64,000 bases of DNA, taken from contig OW804094.1 in NCBI GenBank assembly GCA_942159475.1, positions 13,026,132 to 13,090,131 on the forward strand. Reading direction: 5' to 3'. Numbering within the stretch: the stretch's first letter is position 1; each line of letters starts with the position of its first letter. Below, one piece after another: positions 29,665 through 39,534 of the stretch. The notes beneath the pieces are model-generated. The model made no database searches. It had not been told where the DNA came from and saw only the letters and a program-made list of their open reading frames with translations. A program made the position numbers and the translations under genes. Source of the DNA: Sthenelais limicola (lineage: Eukaryota; Annelida; Polychaeta; Phyllodocida; Sigalionidae).

Positions 29665-29803
29665 TACAGGCTTGGAATATGGTACATGTATTCATGCTAC
29701 TAGCACTGTTAAGCACCCTAAATATGAGAACATTCCAACAAGGAGATCTTGTGAATAAAACACATTGAAAAATATCAATTTTGCGACCTGTGACACAATT
29801 CTT
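29665..29803 (-). mobile_element. Family B 3' fragment
   Basis: ATGAGAACATTCCAACAAGG and TCAATTTTGCGACCTGTGAC, then cut before the terminal arm. Confidence 0.7.
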
Positions 29804-29997
29804 TTTCTCAAATTTGTTTTTTGGAGATAATGTTAAAGACGAATTGTACATTTTCTGGCATCCTCACCCGTCATACCCTTGACTGGCGGCGGTGGCGTCA
29901 GGTACTACCCTCAAGGATGCCGAGATAAAAATTCAGAGACTATTTTGATATTGCGATATGTCGAGCAAGATGTATTAGAAGATTTGAGGTAACCCGA

Positions 29998-30085
29998 TCA
30001 GGGCGGGCGGGGGGTGGGGGTGGGGGGCTGGGGGGGCTGGGGGGGGGGGGGGTGAGGGGCGGGGGGGGGAAGGGGTGGGGGTGAC
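29998..30085. repeat. G-rich tract
   Basis: Runs of 3-12 G separated by short loops (GGGCGGGCGGGGGGTGGGGG and onward). The proline-rich minus-strand frame is compositional. Confidence 0.9.
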
Positions 30086-30162
30086 CCCAGGCGGGGTGAG
30101 CTATGGTCAGCCGCCCCATGAAACCCGAGCCCCTGTTGGTCGTACGCACATCCATCTTACTC

Positions 30163-31600
30163 GCCAGGGCCCTGTTGCATAAGCTTGGAAAAGGAATTTT
30201 ATTGTGGGAATTCCTTCACCTGTAGAGGGGGAAGTTCCAGGTGCAGGCCTTTAACTCAGGTATATAATTCTCTTTTGTAATATCTACAAACTTTTCTTTT
30301 ATAATATCTGCAAACTTCTTTTTTATAATATCTGCAAACTTCTCTCTTATAATATCTGCAAAAACTGACAGATATAATAGATATAAATAACGATACATGA
30401 TAATGGCCTTTTTTGCCGATTTTATTATGTAAATATGTCTAGATAAAGATAAAGACTCTTTTGTTTGTAAGTTTGGTTGGTCGTATGCACCATTCAAACC
30501 ATTTAAGCAGTTAAACAACAACCTCCTGGGCCCTGTTGCAGAAGCTCGGAAAAGGAATTTTATTGTGGGAATTCCAACACCTGTAGGGCGGGAAAATTCA
30601 AGGTGCGGGCCTTTAACTGAGGCATTCTCTTCTATAATAACTTTTATGATGTAAATATCTTCTTTTCTTTTTAAATCAACTCTTTATATAATTTTAAAAC
30701 CAACTCTTTTCTTTGTTCCATCTTACTCGCCAGGGCCCTGTTGCACAATAAGCTCAGGGCAGGAGTTTTATTGTGGGAATTCCTTCACCTGTAGGGGCGG
30801 GGGGAGGATCCAACTACGGGGTACTGAGGAATCTTTTTATATTTTATTTTATTAAAGGCCAATAATGTGATGTGTTTCAGGAAAATGAGTCATAAGTCGC
30901 AAAATTGATATTTTTCAAAGTGATATATTCCCTGAATCTCTTTGTAGGAATGTTCTCATTTTTGGTGTGACTAACGCTTGATGTAGTATGAATACATGTA
31001 CCAAATTGCAAGACAGTGTATCAAATATTTTCATGCATTTATAGGGTCACCCCATAGAGTATATATTTAGCTGCTTTAATAGTAATTGTCCACCCAAAAA
31101 CATTGAAAACTTCTTTTTCTAGAAATAGAAATATCAAACTTAAAATATAGAAATACTTATTAGATGCCCTTGATGTTTATATTCATTGGAATCCCCTTGG
31201 TCTCACCTTTTTAAATATGATAATATCACAAAATCCAATTTTTGCGACTTATGACTCATTTTCCTGAAACACATCACATATAAATATTTAATCCATATAT
31301 AATTCTCTTTTATAATATCTGCAAAATTCTCTTTTATAATGTCTGCAAAATCTGACAGATAATAGATATAGATAAAGATACAAGCTATTGGCCTTTTATT
31401 TGCCAATTGTATGATACATATATCTCCTTTTCTTTTAAAATCGACTCTTTGTTTGTTAGTTTTGGTTGGTTGTACACCATTCAAACCATTTAAGTAACAA
31501 CCTCCAGGGCCCTGGTGCGTAAGCTCAGGAAAGGATTTTTATTGTGGGAATTCTTTCACCTGTAGGGTGGGAAAAATTCAGGTGCAGGCCTTTAATAGAG
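30163..31600 (+). repeat. Family G composite repeats, head to tail
   Basis: GGCCCTGTTGCATAAGCTCG or a variant occurs near 30168, 30532, 30735 and 31508, each followed by TTTATTGTGGGAATTCCTTC, ACCTGTAGGG and AGGTGCAGGCCTTTAAC. Between them are TATAATATCTGCAAACTTCT subrepeats, GATACATGATAATGGCC and CCATTCAAACCATTTAAG. These parts recur in the same order, so G is a few-hundred-bp unit in tandem, interrupted by a B copy. The terminal 28 bp equal the D minisatellite unit. Confidence 0.8.
30867..31277 (+). mobile_element. Family B MITE within G array
   Basis: GTGATGTGTTTCAGGAAAAT to TCCTGAAACACATCAC, ~411 bp, complete. Confidence 0.92.
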
Positions 31601-31603
31601 TAT

Positions 31604-31706
31604 AGGGCCTTGTCCACTAAGCCGATTCTCATGCCACAGAAATGAGTGCACAGGAGTCCTCTGCCGCGCAAAATCGCATGAGAATCGGCTTGGTGGACTG
31701 GGCCCT
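31604..31706. mobile_element. 103-bp foldback element
   Basis: Arms 31604-31634 (AGGGCCTTGTCCACTAAGCC GATTCTCATGC) and 31676-31706 are inverted with about three mismatches around a ~40-bp loop. TA dinucleotides lie on both sides. Could be a very small MITE or a structured RNA source. Confidence 0.75.
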
Positions 31707-31825
31707 GTATGTAATACTAATAGTCTCTTCTATAATATCTGCAAAAACTGCCGATTTTGCCGATTTTGTAATGTAAATATCTTCTTTCTTCATCCAATCC
31801 TTTGGTTGTAAGTTAGGTTGTTTCT

Positions 31826-31981
31826 GAAAAATGATGAATACCAGGTATATCTGAGTATATTTGGTATCGCATTGATTTAAAGGATCAGTTCTGTTATGTT
31901 AAAAGCTCATTTTTGTCTTAAATGTGGGTTATTTGAGAGGATCGGTGAAGGTAAATTGTACATTTTCTGACAATCTGACCC
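31826..31981 (+). mobile_element. Family A MITE (A2), 5' truncated
   Basis: TGAAAAATGATGAATACCAG to CAATCTGACCC; the left arm and ~70 bp are missing, and it abuts a G fragment. Confidence 0.8.
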
Positions 31982-32123
31982 TATAGTATTAAACCAGGGT
32001 TAGGTTTACAAGCCTGAGTTTCAATATTTGTGGCGTTGACTGACCGACGTCTTGTGTTTGCTTGTTAGATTGAACGAGGGAATGAAACATCATCGCTCAG
32101 CTCTTGTTCGGGGAAGAGTGTGT

Positions 32124-32358
32124 GGGTCAGATTTTCTGAAAATGTACAATTAGCCTTCTCCAATTCTCTCAGATAACCCAAATTTCAGACGAAAACTCAG
32201 TTTAAAACTCAGTTTAACCTAACCAAACACATTGCTAGATTCAATGCAATGCCGAACATACTCGAATTTACCTAGTATTGACCAAATTGCAGCCTAATTT
32301 AGCAGAATTTACTAAATGTGTACAGCTGCCAATTGTACATTTTCTGAACATCTGACCC
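32124..32358 (-). mobile_element. Family A MITE (A3) in a GT-rich site
   Basis: Full length; GTGTGT on the left and (GT)n then a G run (32371-32386) on the right. Confidence 0.9.
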
Positions 32359-32387
32359 GTGTGTGTGTGTGCGGGGGGGGGGGGGTG

Positions 32388-32420
32388 AAGTCTAAGCTCA
32401 GAGCTGAGGGAGTCCCTCTA
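32388..32420 (+). mobile_element. Family C end fragment
   Basis: AGTCTAAGCTCAGAGCTGAG GGAGTCCCTC only. Confidence 0.65.
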
Positions 32421-32440
32421 AAGTCAGGTTAACTAATTCA
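32412..32440. repeat. Host duplication, left copy
   Basis: CTAAAGTCAGGTTAACTAAT TCA; the same words recur at 33052-33077 past B, C and A sequences. Confidence 0.7.
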
Positions 32441-32548
32441 AATGATGGTAAACATGAAGAACATCTAAGAAGTGTTTCTATATTCTATGCTTGATATTTT
32501 TATGTTTGAAAAAGTAGTTTGCAAATGCATAAATATATTTAATTTGAA
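32441..32548 (-). mobile_element. Family B internal fragment
   Basis: AATGATGGTAAACATGAAGA through GTTTGAAAAAGTAGTTTG; no arms. Confidence 0.7.
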
Positions 32549-32740
32549 GCTCTAGGCTAGAGTTGAAAGACGCCCTCCAAACTGAGGGAAAGCCTCTCGC
32601 TCCAAACTCCAAAATGCCATTAGAATCCCAATGGGACGCCTATATACTCCAGGGCTGGGAAAAGCTATTATAGCGCAGTAGGCGTCTAATCACTGACATA
32701 CCAGTTTTATCTGATCTGAGAGGCTGTGAGCTGGGTTGAA
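32549..32740 (+). mobile_element. Family C element (C2)
   Basis: GCTCTAGGCTAGAGTTGAAA, GGGACGCCTATATACTCCAG, GCGCAGTAGGCGTCTAATCA, CTGATCTGAGAGGCTG. Confidence 0.85.
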
Positions 32741-32802
32741 ATCTAGAGCCCTTGAGTGGGTGGGTGGGTGGGTGTTAGAGTGGGGCGGGGGTGTATATAT
32801 AT

Positions 32803-33036
32803 GGGTCAGATTTTCAGAAAATGTACAATTCGCCTTCACCAATCCTCTCAAATAACCCACATTTAAGACAAAAATGCGCTTCAAAATGCAGCTTAACATA
32901 ACAGAACAGATACTTTAAATCAATGCGATACCAAATAAATTAAATATACCCGGTATTCATCATTTTTCAGCCTAATTTAGCAGAATTTCCTAAATGTGTA
33001 CATCTGCCAATTGTACAATTTCTGAAAATCTGACCC
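32803..33036 (-). mobile_element. Family A MITE (A2)
   Basis: Full length; ATAT on both sides. Confidence 0.92.
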
Positions 33037-33051
33037 ATATATAAGTCAGAC

Positions 33052-33077
33052 AGCTAAAGTCAGGTTAATTAATTCAT
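33052..33077. repeat. Host duplication, right copy
   Basis: AGCTAAAGTCAGGTTAATTA ATTCA; pairs with 32412-32440. Confidence 0.7.
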
Positions 33078-33296
33078 GTTGTTTCCCAATAACAGCTTGA
33101 ATAGCCCCATTCAATTGCACTTTGTCGTCGCAAAACCTAGATTCGTAAAGGATAAGGGTAAGTTATTTACCTTACACAAACACACCTTGGTCTTAGCCTT
33201 ATCTTATAGTATTTATTTCAGGACAGTGGGAATTTATGTGCCCATACATTAACATGGGTCGGTGTTTGCACTAAAAGTTTTAAACAGCGCACAATC

Positions 33297-33577
33297 AGTC
33301 TAGGCCCAAACTTGAGAGAGTCCCTTCAAATGAAGGGAAAGCCTCTCGCCTCAAACCGCAAAGAGTCATTATAATTCCATTAAGACCGCAAAATGTCATT
33401 ATATTCCCATTAAAACGCCGAGTTCTAGGACAAGAAACCAATTAGCGAGGTAGGCTGACATACCATTCTATATTCCCATTAAAACGCCGAGTTCTAGACC
33501 ATGATACCGATTAGTGAAGTAGGGGTCCAATCACTGATATGTCATTCTTATCTGATCTGAGGGTTTGGGCCTAGAGT
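33297..33577 (+). mobile_element. Family C element (C1) with internal duplication
   Basis: AGTCTAGGCCCAAACTTGAG to TTTGGGCCTAGAGT. The segment TATATTCCCATTAAAACGCC ... ATACCATTC is present twice in tandem (~69 bp). Confidence 0.9.
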
Positions 33578-33604
33578 GCAATGTCCATTCTTCATCTTTC
33601 AAAT

Positions 33605-34002
33605 GTGATGTGTCACGGGAGAATGAGTCATATAACAAAGCAAAAAATTGATTTTGAGATCTCATTATATTTGAAATGATGAGATCAAGCCGATTGCAAT
33701 GATGGTAAACATTATATTAAGGACATCTTCTATGTTTTATGTTTGATATATTTAGTTTTGAAAAAGTTTGCAATATTTTTGTGTGGACATTTACTAGTAA
33801 AGTAGCTGAATATAACCTGTAAGATGACCTTCGAAATGCATGAATATATATTCAATACACTGTCCTGAAATTTGGTACATGTATTTATGCCGCAAGAAGC
33901 GTTAAGAATGAAAACACTCCCACAAATACATCTTGTGAATAAAACACTTGTGAAAAATAACAATCCTGCGACTTTGTGACTCATTTTTCTGTAACCCATC
34001 AC
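33605..34002 (-). mobile_element. Family B MITE, TSD AAAT
   Basis: Complete; AAAT at 33601-33604 and 34003-34006. Confidence 0.92.
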
Positions 34003-34006
34003 AAAT

Positions 34007-34219
34007 GCTCATTTCAGGAAACATCTTCTGAGGCTTTTTGGCGCCGCCTCCATTCATTTCTTCAAACCTAATTAAGACTAGCCGACACGGGGCTAAGCAA
34101 AGTTCATTTTTTAATTGAAGCTCTTATTTTATCGTTACTCGCCAAAATGGCGCCCGAGAATCGGCGAGATTCGCGCGATAATTCGCTTCAATTACCCAGG
34201 CGATGGACCAAGAACACTT
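34007..34219. other. Unique island, candidate regulatory DNA
   Basis: GGCGCCGCCTCC, CTAATTAAGAC, TTTTTTAATTGAAG, GAGATTCGCGCGATAATTCG, TTCAATTACC. Density of homeodomain-like cores between repeats is notable. No function demonstrated. Confidence 0.3.
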
Positions 34220-34448
34220 GGGTCAGATTGTCAGAAAATGTACAATTGGCAGCACTACACATTCAGTAAATTTTGCAAAATCAAGCTGCAATTTGGCCAA
34301 TACTAGGTAAATTCTAGGTAAAAACTAGGTGATTCTAGCAATCTGTTTGGCTAGGTTGAACTGTATTTGAACTTTATTTTCGTCTGAAATTCGGTTTATT
34401 TGAGAGAATTGGTGAAGCTGAATTGTACATTTTCTGAAAATCTGAGCC
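34220..34448 (+). mobile_element. Family A MITE (A3)
   Basis: GGGTCAGATTGTCAGAAAAT to CTGAGCC; short internal rearrangement around GGTAAATTC. Confidence 0.85.
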
Positions 34449-34640
34449 ATTTGTTTCCCTCTTGCCCACTTCTTGCTCGGGGATTTCATCAAGAAATTCC
34501 TTTTATTTGCTTAGAGATGACGACGTGGTCGCTAATTAATTTGATTATCTCTAATGAACATCGATGACTTTGTTATAATTGCCTATAAAAGCGATACATT
34601 CTCTGAGGGTCTGTGCTGTGGGATGGGGTAGGGTGGGACC
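34449..34640. promoter_or_regulatory. Unique island with TATA-like and TAATTA motifs
   Basis: GTCGCTAATTAATTTGATTA, CTCTAATGAACATCGATGAC and TATAAAA at 34584-34590. It could be an enhancer or promoter fragment split from 34007-34219 by the A copy. No transcript or exon is visible, so this is speculative. Confidence 0.2.
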
Positions 34641-34647
34641 TGAGTGT

Positions 34648-34880
34648 GGGTCAAATTTTCAGAAAATGTACAATTGGCAGCTCTACACATTTTGTAAATT
34701 CTACTAAATTAGACCGAAAGATCGTCAACCCTAGGTATATCTGAGTATATTTAGTATTGCCTTGATTCAAACAGTCTGTTTTGTTATGTTGAACTCTATT
34801 TTAAACCTGACTTTTGTCTTAAATCTGGGTTATTTGAGAGGATTGGTTAAGGCGAATTGTACATTTTCTGACAATCTGAC
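34648..34880 (+). mobile_element. Family A MITE (A1)
   Basis: GGGTCAAATTTTCAGAAAAT to CAATCTGAC. Full length. Confidence 0.9.
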
Positions 34881-35028
34881 TTGTGTATTGATTGGGGACT
34901 GGGTGCTTTATTTGTTCTGCTTAATGGTAACCAACACAATATGTCTGTTATCGCTGTGAGCTGTCGCTTATGTCGCCCTCTTAAGGCGAAAAACAATTTG
35001 TATATGAATGTCCTTAATATTGATCGTC

Positions 35029-35086
35029 AATGCACAAAGGTGGGGAGCACAGACAGCTCTCTGAGTTCCACAGCAATTGCATATAT
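35029..35086. repeat. Host duplication, left copy
   Basis: AATGCACAAAGGTGGGGAGC, AGACAGCTCT, GAGTTCCACAGCAA; pairs with 35326-35383. Confidence 0.85.
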
Positions 35087-35325
35087 CGGTCAGATTTTCA
35101 GAAAATGTACAATTCATCTTCACCAATCCTCTCAAATAACCCAAATTTCAGACGAAAATAAAGTTCAAAACACACTTTAACCTAAGCAAACGGATAACTA
35201 GAATCAATGCAATGCTGAATATATATACTCGAATTTACCTAGTGTTGACCAAATTGCAGCCTAATTTAGCAGAATTTACTCAATGTGTACAGCTGCCAAT
35301 TGTACATTTTCTGAAAACCCGACCC
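35087..35325 (-). mobile_element. Family A MITE (A3) between host duplications
   Basis: CGGTCAGATTTTCAGAAAAT to AACCCGACCC. The right host copy begins at the base after it. Confidence 0.9.
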
Positions 35326-35383
35326 AAATGCTCAAAGGTGGGTAGCCCAGAAAGCTCTGTCTGAAAGTTCCAGCAACGGTTTA
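35326..35383. repeat. Host duplication, right copy
   Basis: AAATGCTCAAAGGTGGGTAG, AGAAAGCTCT, AAGTTCCAGCAA; ~80% identical to the left copy by eye. Confidence 0.85.
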
Positions 35384-35859
35384 AATTATGTGCGGTCAAA
35401 ATTAAAGAAATTACTGGACTTTTTCTGCAAAAACAGCAATTGCAGCAATTTCGTGCGAGTCGAACATTATATATCGAATTTGTATTCCATTTTGGATAAT
35501 ATACATAAATTGAACAGTACTTCTGCAAAGCAGGTCAGGCCATGCAGTTAGTTTTGAATCTAAAACCATACTAGATATAAAATAGATATACAAAACCATG
35601 TAGGCCTACAGTAACTTGGAGTTGCTGAATCATTTTTCTTTTACCTTGGCGACAGTGTGAACTGTCCTTATTTCCACTGTTACGAAATATTGATTTTCTT
35701 TCAGTTTGTACAACAATTAATGTTACAAAATTAACAAGTACCTATTTCTCAGAACCAGAAAAAATACCTTTCTTGGCCTAAAAGTAAGATCTTTGGCCTA
35801 ATGCTTGTCCATCTCTAATACTTTGTTGTGCTTATCGTAAGCGGCTCCCATCTGCCTTC
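35384..35859. other. Unique region
   Basis: About 475 bp, no repeat family; small minus-strand frames lack domains. Confidence 0.4.
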
Positions 35860-36201
35860 AGTCTAGGCCCAGAGTTGAGAGAGCCCCTCCAATCTGAGGG
35901 AAAACATTCATGGAAGAGGATAAAGGAGATGTCCATGTAACGCTTGGCTGTTCTACTACTAAGAATCCTATTAGGACACCAACTCCAGGGCCGAGAAAGC
36001 GGGGAGGGGGTGTAGTCTAGGCTCAGAGTTGAGACAGTCCCTCCAAACTGAGGGAAAGAATCTTCCTCCAAACCCCAAAATGCCATTAGAATCCCATTGG
36101 GACGCCTATTATATATACTCCAGGGCTGGGAAAAGTTAGTATAGCGCAGTAGGCGTCCAATCACAGACATACCAGTTTTATCTGATCTGAGGCTGTGAGC
36201 T
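35860..36201 (+). mobile_element. Two family C copies (C2), partial tandem
   Basis: First end at 35860 (AGTCTAGGCCCAGAGTTGAG), middle replaced by other sequence up to CTCCAGGGCCGAGAAAGCG. A second left end at 36014 (AGTCTAGGCTCAGAGTTGAG) runs to CTGATCTGAGGCTGTGAGCT. Confidence 0.8.
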
Positions 36202-36247
36202 TGTAAACACTGTGTAATTCCAATAATTGGTTACCGCAGCACAAGAG

Positions 36248-36487
36248 TTCTAATTAGAAAATGTACAATTCAACTTTGCCAATTCTCTCAAATAACCCAA
36301 AATTTAATTTCAGACGAAAATAAAGTTTAAAACTCAGTTCAACCTATCCTAACAGATTGCTATAATCAATGCAATGCCAAAATAATGTACTCGGATTTAC
36401 CTAGTATTGACCAAATTGCAGCCTAATTTAGCAGAATATACTAAATAGGTCCAGCTGCCAATTGTACATTTTCAGAAAATCTGACCC
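36248..36487 (-). mobile_element. Family A MITE (A3), left end decayed
   Basis: TAGAAAATGTACAATTCAAC to AAATCTGACCC. Confidence 0.85.
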
Positions 36488-36566
36488 ATATACTCAAACA
36501 GGAGTATCCAATGTTCATCCAATGCGGTCAATGCATCTCCTTTTTCATGTATCTTATTCATTTGGC

Positions 36567-36690
36567 AGCATCAACACTCATAGACAGTGGCAAGATGTCT
36601 CCTATTCGTAAAATCCACTCTAATTGTCATGGAAGCACCAACACTCAGAGATAGTGGCATGGTGTCTCTCACACCACTGTATACCCTATG
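36567..36690. repeat. Two-copy direct repeat (~83 bp spacing)
   Basis: AGCATCAACACTCATAGACA GTGGCAAGATGTCTCC and AGCACCAACACTCAGAGATA GTGGCATGGTGTCTCT. Confidence 0.75.
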
Positions 36691-36880
36691 ATTACTATTC
36701 CCACTATTCCCACACTAACTTGTATACATCTTCTTCCATCAATTGTATTTATTGTATATACACTACTATATCTATGAAATCACTTGCTTACTGTATTGAC
36801 ACCTGGGGCATGTGAAAAACCCTAGTTTGGGATCTGCAAACCCAGTATAAATAAAGTTTAAAAAAATATATAAATATAAC
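36690..36880 (+). mobile_element. Retroelement-like 3' end
   Basis: ACCTGGGGCATGTGAAAAAC, CCTAGTTTGGGATCTGCAAA, AGTATAAATAAAGTTT then an A/TA-rich tail. The form suggests a non-LTR 3' UTR; family not assigned. Confidence 0.4.
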
Positions 36881-37171
36881 GATTCCATTAATTCCAGATA
36901 ATTTGTTTGACTGATACTTCCCAAAACAAAAAGCATTCAACTTCAATCATTTAATCCAAATATTGCGTTGTATGCCACAATATAGATAAGAAACAATGAA
37001 AGAAAAAGGAGAGGGAGAGAGAATCGCTGTATATCGATCTTGGTCATTAGGTAAATGATGAGGTTTTGAGAGTTCTGAGAGTAGTAAAGTTGTTGTTACT
37101 ATAGTTTCATTAAACACAATCCGTCGGGCGTAGTTTGCCCTTCATCAGGTGAGATGGTAATAAAAGAGATC
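36881..37171. other. Unique region
   Basis: Contains a purine-rich patch near 37000-37022 and a small hairpin word GTCGGGCGTAGTTTGCCC at 37123. No gene. Confidence 0.4.
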
Positions 37172-37374
37172 AGTCTAGGCTCAAAGTTGAGAGAATACCT
37201 TCAAACGAAGGGAACGCCTCTCGCCTCAAACTGCAAAGTGCCATTATAATTCCATTAAGACGGCTAAAATGCCATTAAATTCCCATTAAAACGCTGAGTT
37301 TTAGCCAGGCATACTGATTAGCGAAGTAGGCTGACATACCATTCTTATCTGATCTGAGGGTTTGGACCTAGAGT
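37172..37374 (+). mobile_element. Family C element (C1)
   Basis: AGTCTAGGCTCAAAGTTGAG to TTTGGACCTAGAGT. Confidence 0.9.
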
Positions 37375-37563
37375 GGAAATGGTTAACTGACAAACTACAA
37401 ATTGGCCAAACCCACACATCCATCTCCCAGAAAATAAATGACATATAGATTGCTCTAAGTACATAAACATATTAGTGGACTTTGCTGATTCCATTAATTC
37501 TCAATATACAACCTTTTCTACAAATGTACCGACACCTGTGCTGGCAGCAGGAGGGCGAGGCAT

Positions 37564-37589
37564 TAATCGACCTGACGGGTTGGTATAAT
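37564..37589. repeat. 26-bp flank duplication, left
   Basis: TAATCGACCTGACGGGTTGG TATAAT, ending at the first base of A. Right copy 37821-37846 differs at two positions. Confidence 0.9.
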
Positions 37590-37820
37590 GGGTCAGATTT
37601 ACAGAAAATGTACAATTGGCAGCTGTACACATCTAGTAAATTCTCCTAAATTAGGCTGCAATTTGGTCAATACTAGGTAAATTCGAGTATATTCGGCATT
37701 GCATTGATTCTAGCAATCTGTTTGGTTAGGTTGAACTTTTGAACTTTATTTTCGTCTGCAATTCGGTTTATTTGGGACAATTGGTGAAGGTGAATTGTAC
37801 ATTTTCTGAAAATCTGACCC
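37590..37820 (+). mobile_element. Family A MITE (A3)
   Basis: Full length; bounded exactly by the 26-bp repeats. Confidence 0.92.
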
Positions 37821-37846
37821 TAATAGACTTGACGGGTTGGTATAAT
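37821..37846. repeat. 26-bp flank duplication, right
   Basis: TAATAGACTTGACGGGTTGG TATAAT. Confidence 0.9.
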
Positions 37847-37849
37847 GTG

Positions 37850-38084
37850 GGGTCAGATTGTCAGAAAATGTACAATTGGCAGCTCTGCACATTTAGGAAA
37901 TTCTGCTAAATTTGTCTGAGAAATGATGAATACCGGGTATATCTGAGTATATTTGGTATCTCATTGATTTAAAGTATCCGTTCTGTTATGTTAAACTGCA
38001 TTTTGAAGCTTATTTTTCTATTAAATGTGGGTTATTTGAGAGGATTGGTGAAGGCGAATTGTCCATTTTCTGAAAATCTGACCC
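37850..38084 (+). mobile_element. Family A MITE (A2)
   Basis: Full length, 3 bp downstream of the 26-bp repeat. Confidence 0.92.
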
Positions 38085-38297
38085 TAAATACAGCGAGTAT
38101 TGGAGGTAATTACCCTGCAGTGTGTGGGACCCCGGTGCAATACTGGTTATTACCTAAGACTCTGTCTGCTCGGAACATCAGTGTATAATTACTGGAGACA
38201 TAAATCATTTAGGCAGTACAGGCAGCAAGTCGTGTCATTCTGCCTCCATTGTGAGATAGAACAGTGCACCATAACTATAGGGATATAGTGGGTGGGG

Positions 38298-39158
38298 TCG
38301 CCTGGAGTGCGACAATGCGCCTTCAATAATTCTCCAAAATTAACACATACGTATGTACGTAAGTCGTAACGTATGTACGTACGTAAGTCGTAACATTGAT
38401 ATTTTTCAATGTGTTTTATTCACAAAATCTCCTCTTTGTGGGAATGTTTTCATTTTTGGGGTGTCTAACGCTTGTTGTAGCATGAATTTATGGACCAAAT
38501 TTCAGGACAGTGTATTAAATATATCTATGCATTTCGAAGATCATCTTATTCAGTATATTTAGTTACTTTACTAGTAAATGTCCACGTAAGAAATATCGCC
38601 AACTTTATTTTCAAAAATAAAAATATCAAACTTAAAATAATAAACACTTCTGACCGTTTAAAGTTGTATGAGTGCATTTACCGAATTTCACGACAGTGTA
38701 TTAGGTATGTCCTTTATTTCTAAGGTCATTCTATAGTACTTTACTATAGTGATGGTCCACCCAGAAATTATCATAAACTTCTTTTCAAAATAAAAATATC
38801 AAACTTATAATCTAGAAATACTTGTTAGCTGGAGGTGGACAATTCGTCTTCAACAATTCTCCCAAATAAGTTACAAGTCGCAAAATTGATATTTTTTAAT
38901 GTGTTTTATTCACAAGATCTCTTTGTAGGAATGTTCTCATCTACCGTTTAGCGTTTAGCGCTTAGCGTTTACCGTTAAGTCATGAATGCATTTACCGAAT
39001 TTCAAGACAGTGTATTAAATATGTCCTTGTATTTCTAAGGTCATCCTATAGTTTATTTAGGTACTTTACTATAGTGATGGTCCACCCAGAAATTATTGTA
39101 AACTTTTCTTTTCAATATAAAAATATCAAACTTAAAATCTAGAAATACTTGTTAGCTG
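38298..39158 (+). mobile_element. Composite of A fragments and partial family B copies
   Basis: Two A 5' pieces (ACAATGCGCCTTCAATAATT near 38315, GGACAATTCGTCTTCAACAA near 38836) each precede B sequence lacking its outer arm (AACATTGATATTTTTCAATG, AAATTGATATTTTTTAATGT). A third, internal B piece lies at about 38655-38832. Unit order indicates tandem duplication of an A-B junction. A GTTTAGC/GCTTAGC mini-run lies at 38944-38975. Confidence 0.7.
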
Positions 39159-39184
39159 TCTCATCTCATCTTATGTCACCTATA

Positions 39185-39519
39185 GGCCTACTCCAGTGCC
39201 GGGAAAGCCATTAGCGCAGTAGGCGTCCAATCACTGACATACCATTCTTATCTGATCTTATATAAACTTGGAGTCTAGGTGTCTCATCGGGACGCCTACT
39301 CCAGTGCCGGGAAAGCCATTAGCGCAGTAGGCGTCCAATCACTGATATACCATCCTTATCTGATCTGAGAGCCTCTGAGCCTAGACTGATAGCGCAGTAG
39401 GCGTCCAATCAGTGACATACCTTTCTTATCTGATCTGAGAGGCTCTGAGCTTGGACTTACAGCGCAGTAGGCGTCCAATCACATACCATTCTTATCGGTT
39501 CTGAGAAGCTCTGAGCCTC
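39185..39519 (+). repeat. Tandem array of family C 3' ends
   Basis: GCGCAGTAGGCGTCCAATCA followed by CTTATCTGATCTGAGAGGCT occurs four times (about 39212, 39323, 39392, 39463). The later three are spaced about 70 bp, each ending in a C terminus-like AGCCTAGACT or variant. Confidence 0.85.
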
Positions 39520-39534
39520 TAGAGAGAATGATGG

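Larger units (their letters stand above)
29202..29869 (+). mobile_element. Family A MITE (A1) with nested A and B fragment
   Basis: Outer A pieces: 29202-29289, 29502-about 29603, and about 29804-29869 (ATGTTAAAGACGAATTGTAC to CCTCACCC). An A2 copy and a B fragment interrupt it. Confidence 0.75.

Noticed and set aside
37123..37160. Hairpin word GTCGGGCGTAGTTTGCCC followed by CTTCATCAGGT
   Set aside because: Resembles terminal motifs seen in dispersed repeats, but I see one copy only and cannot define an element.
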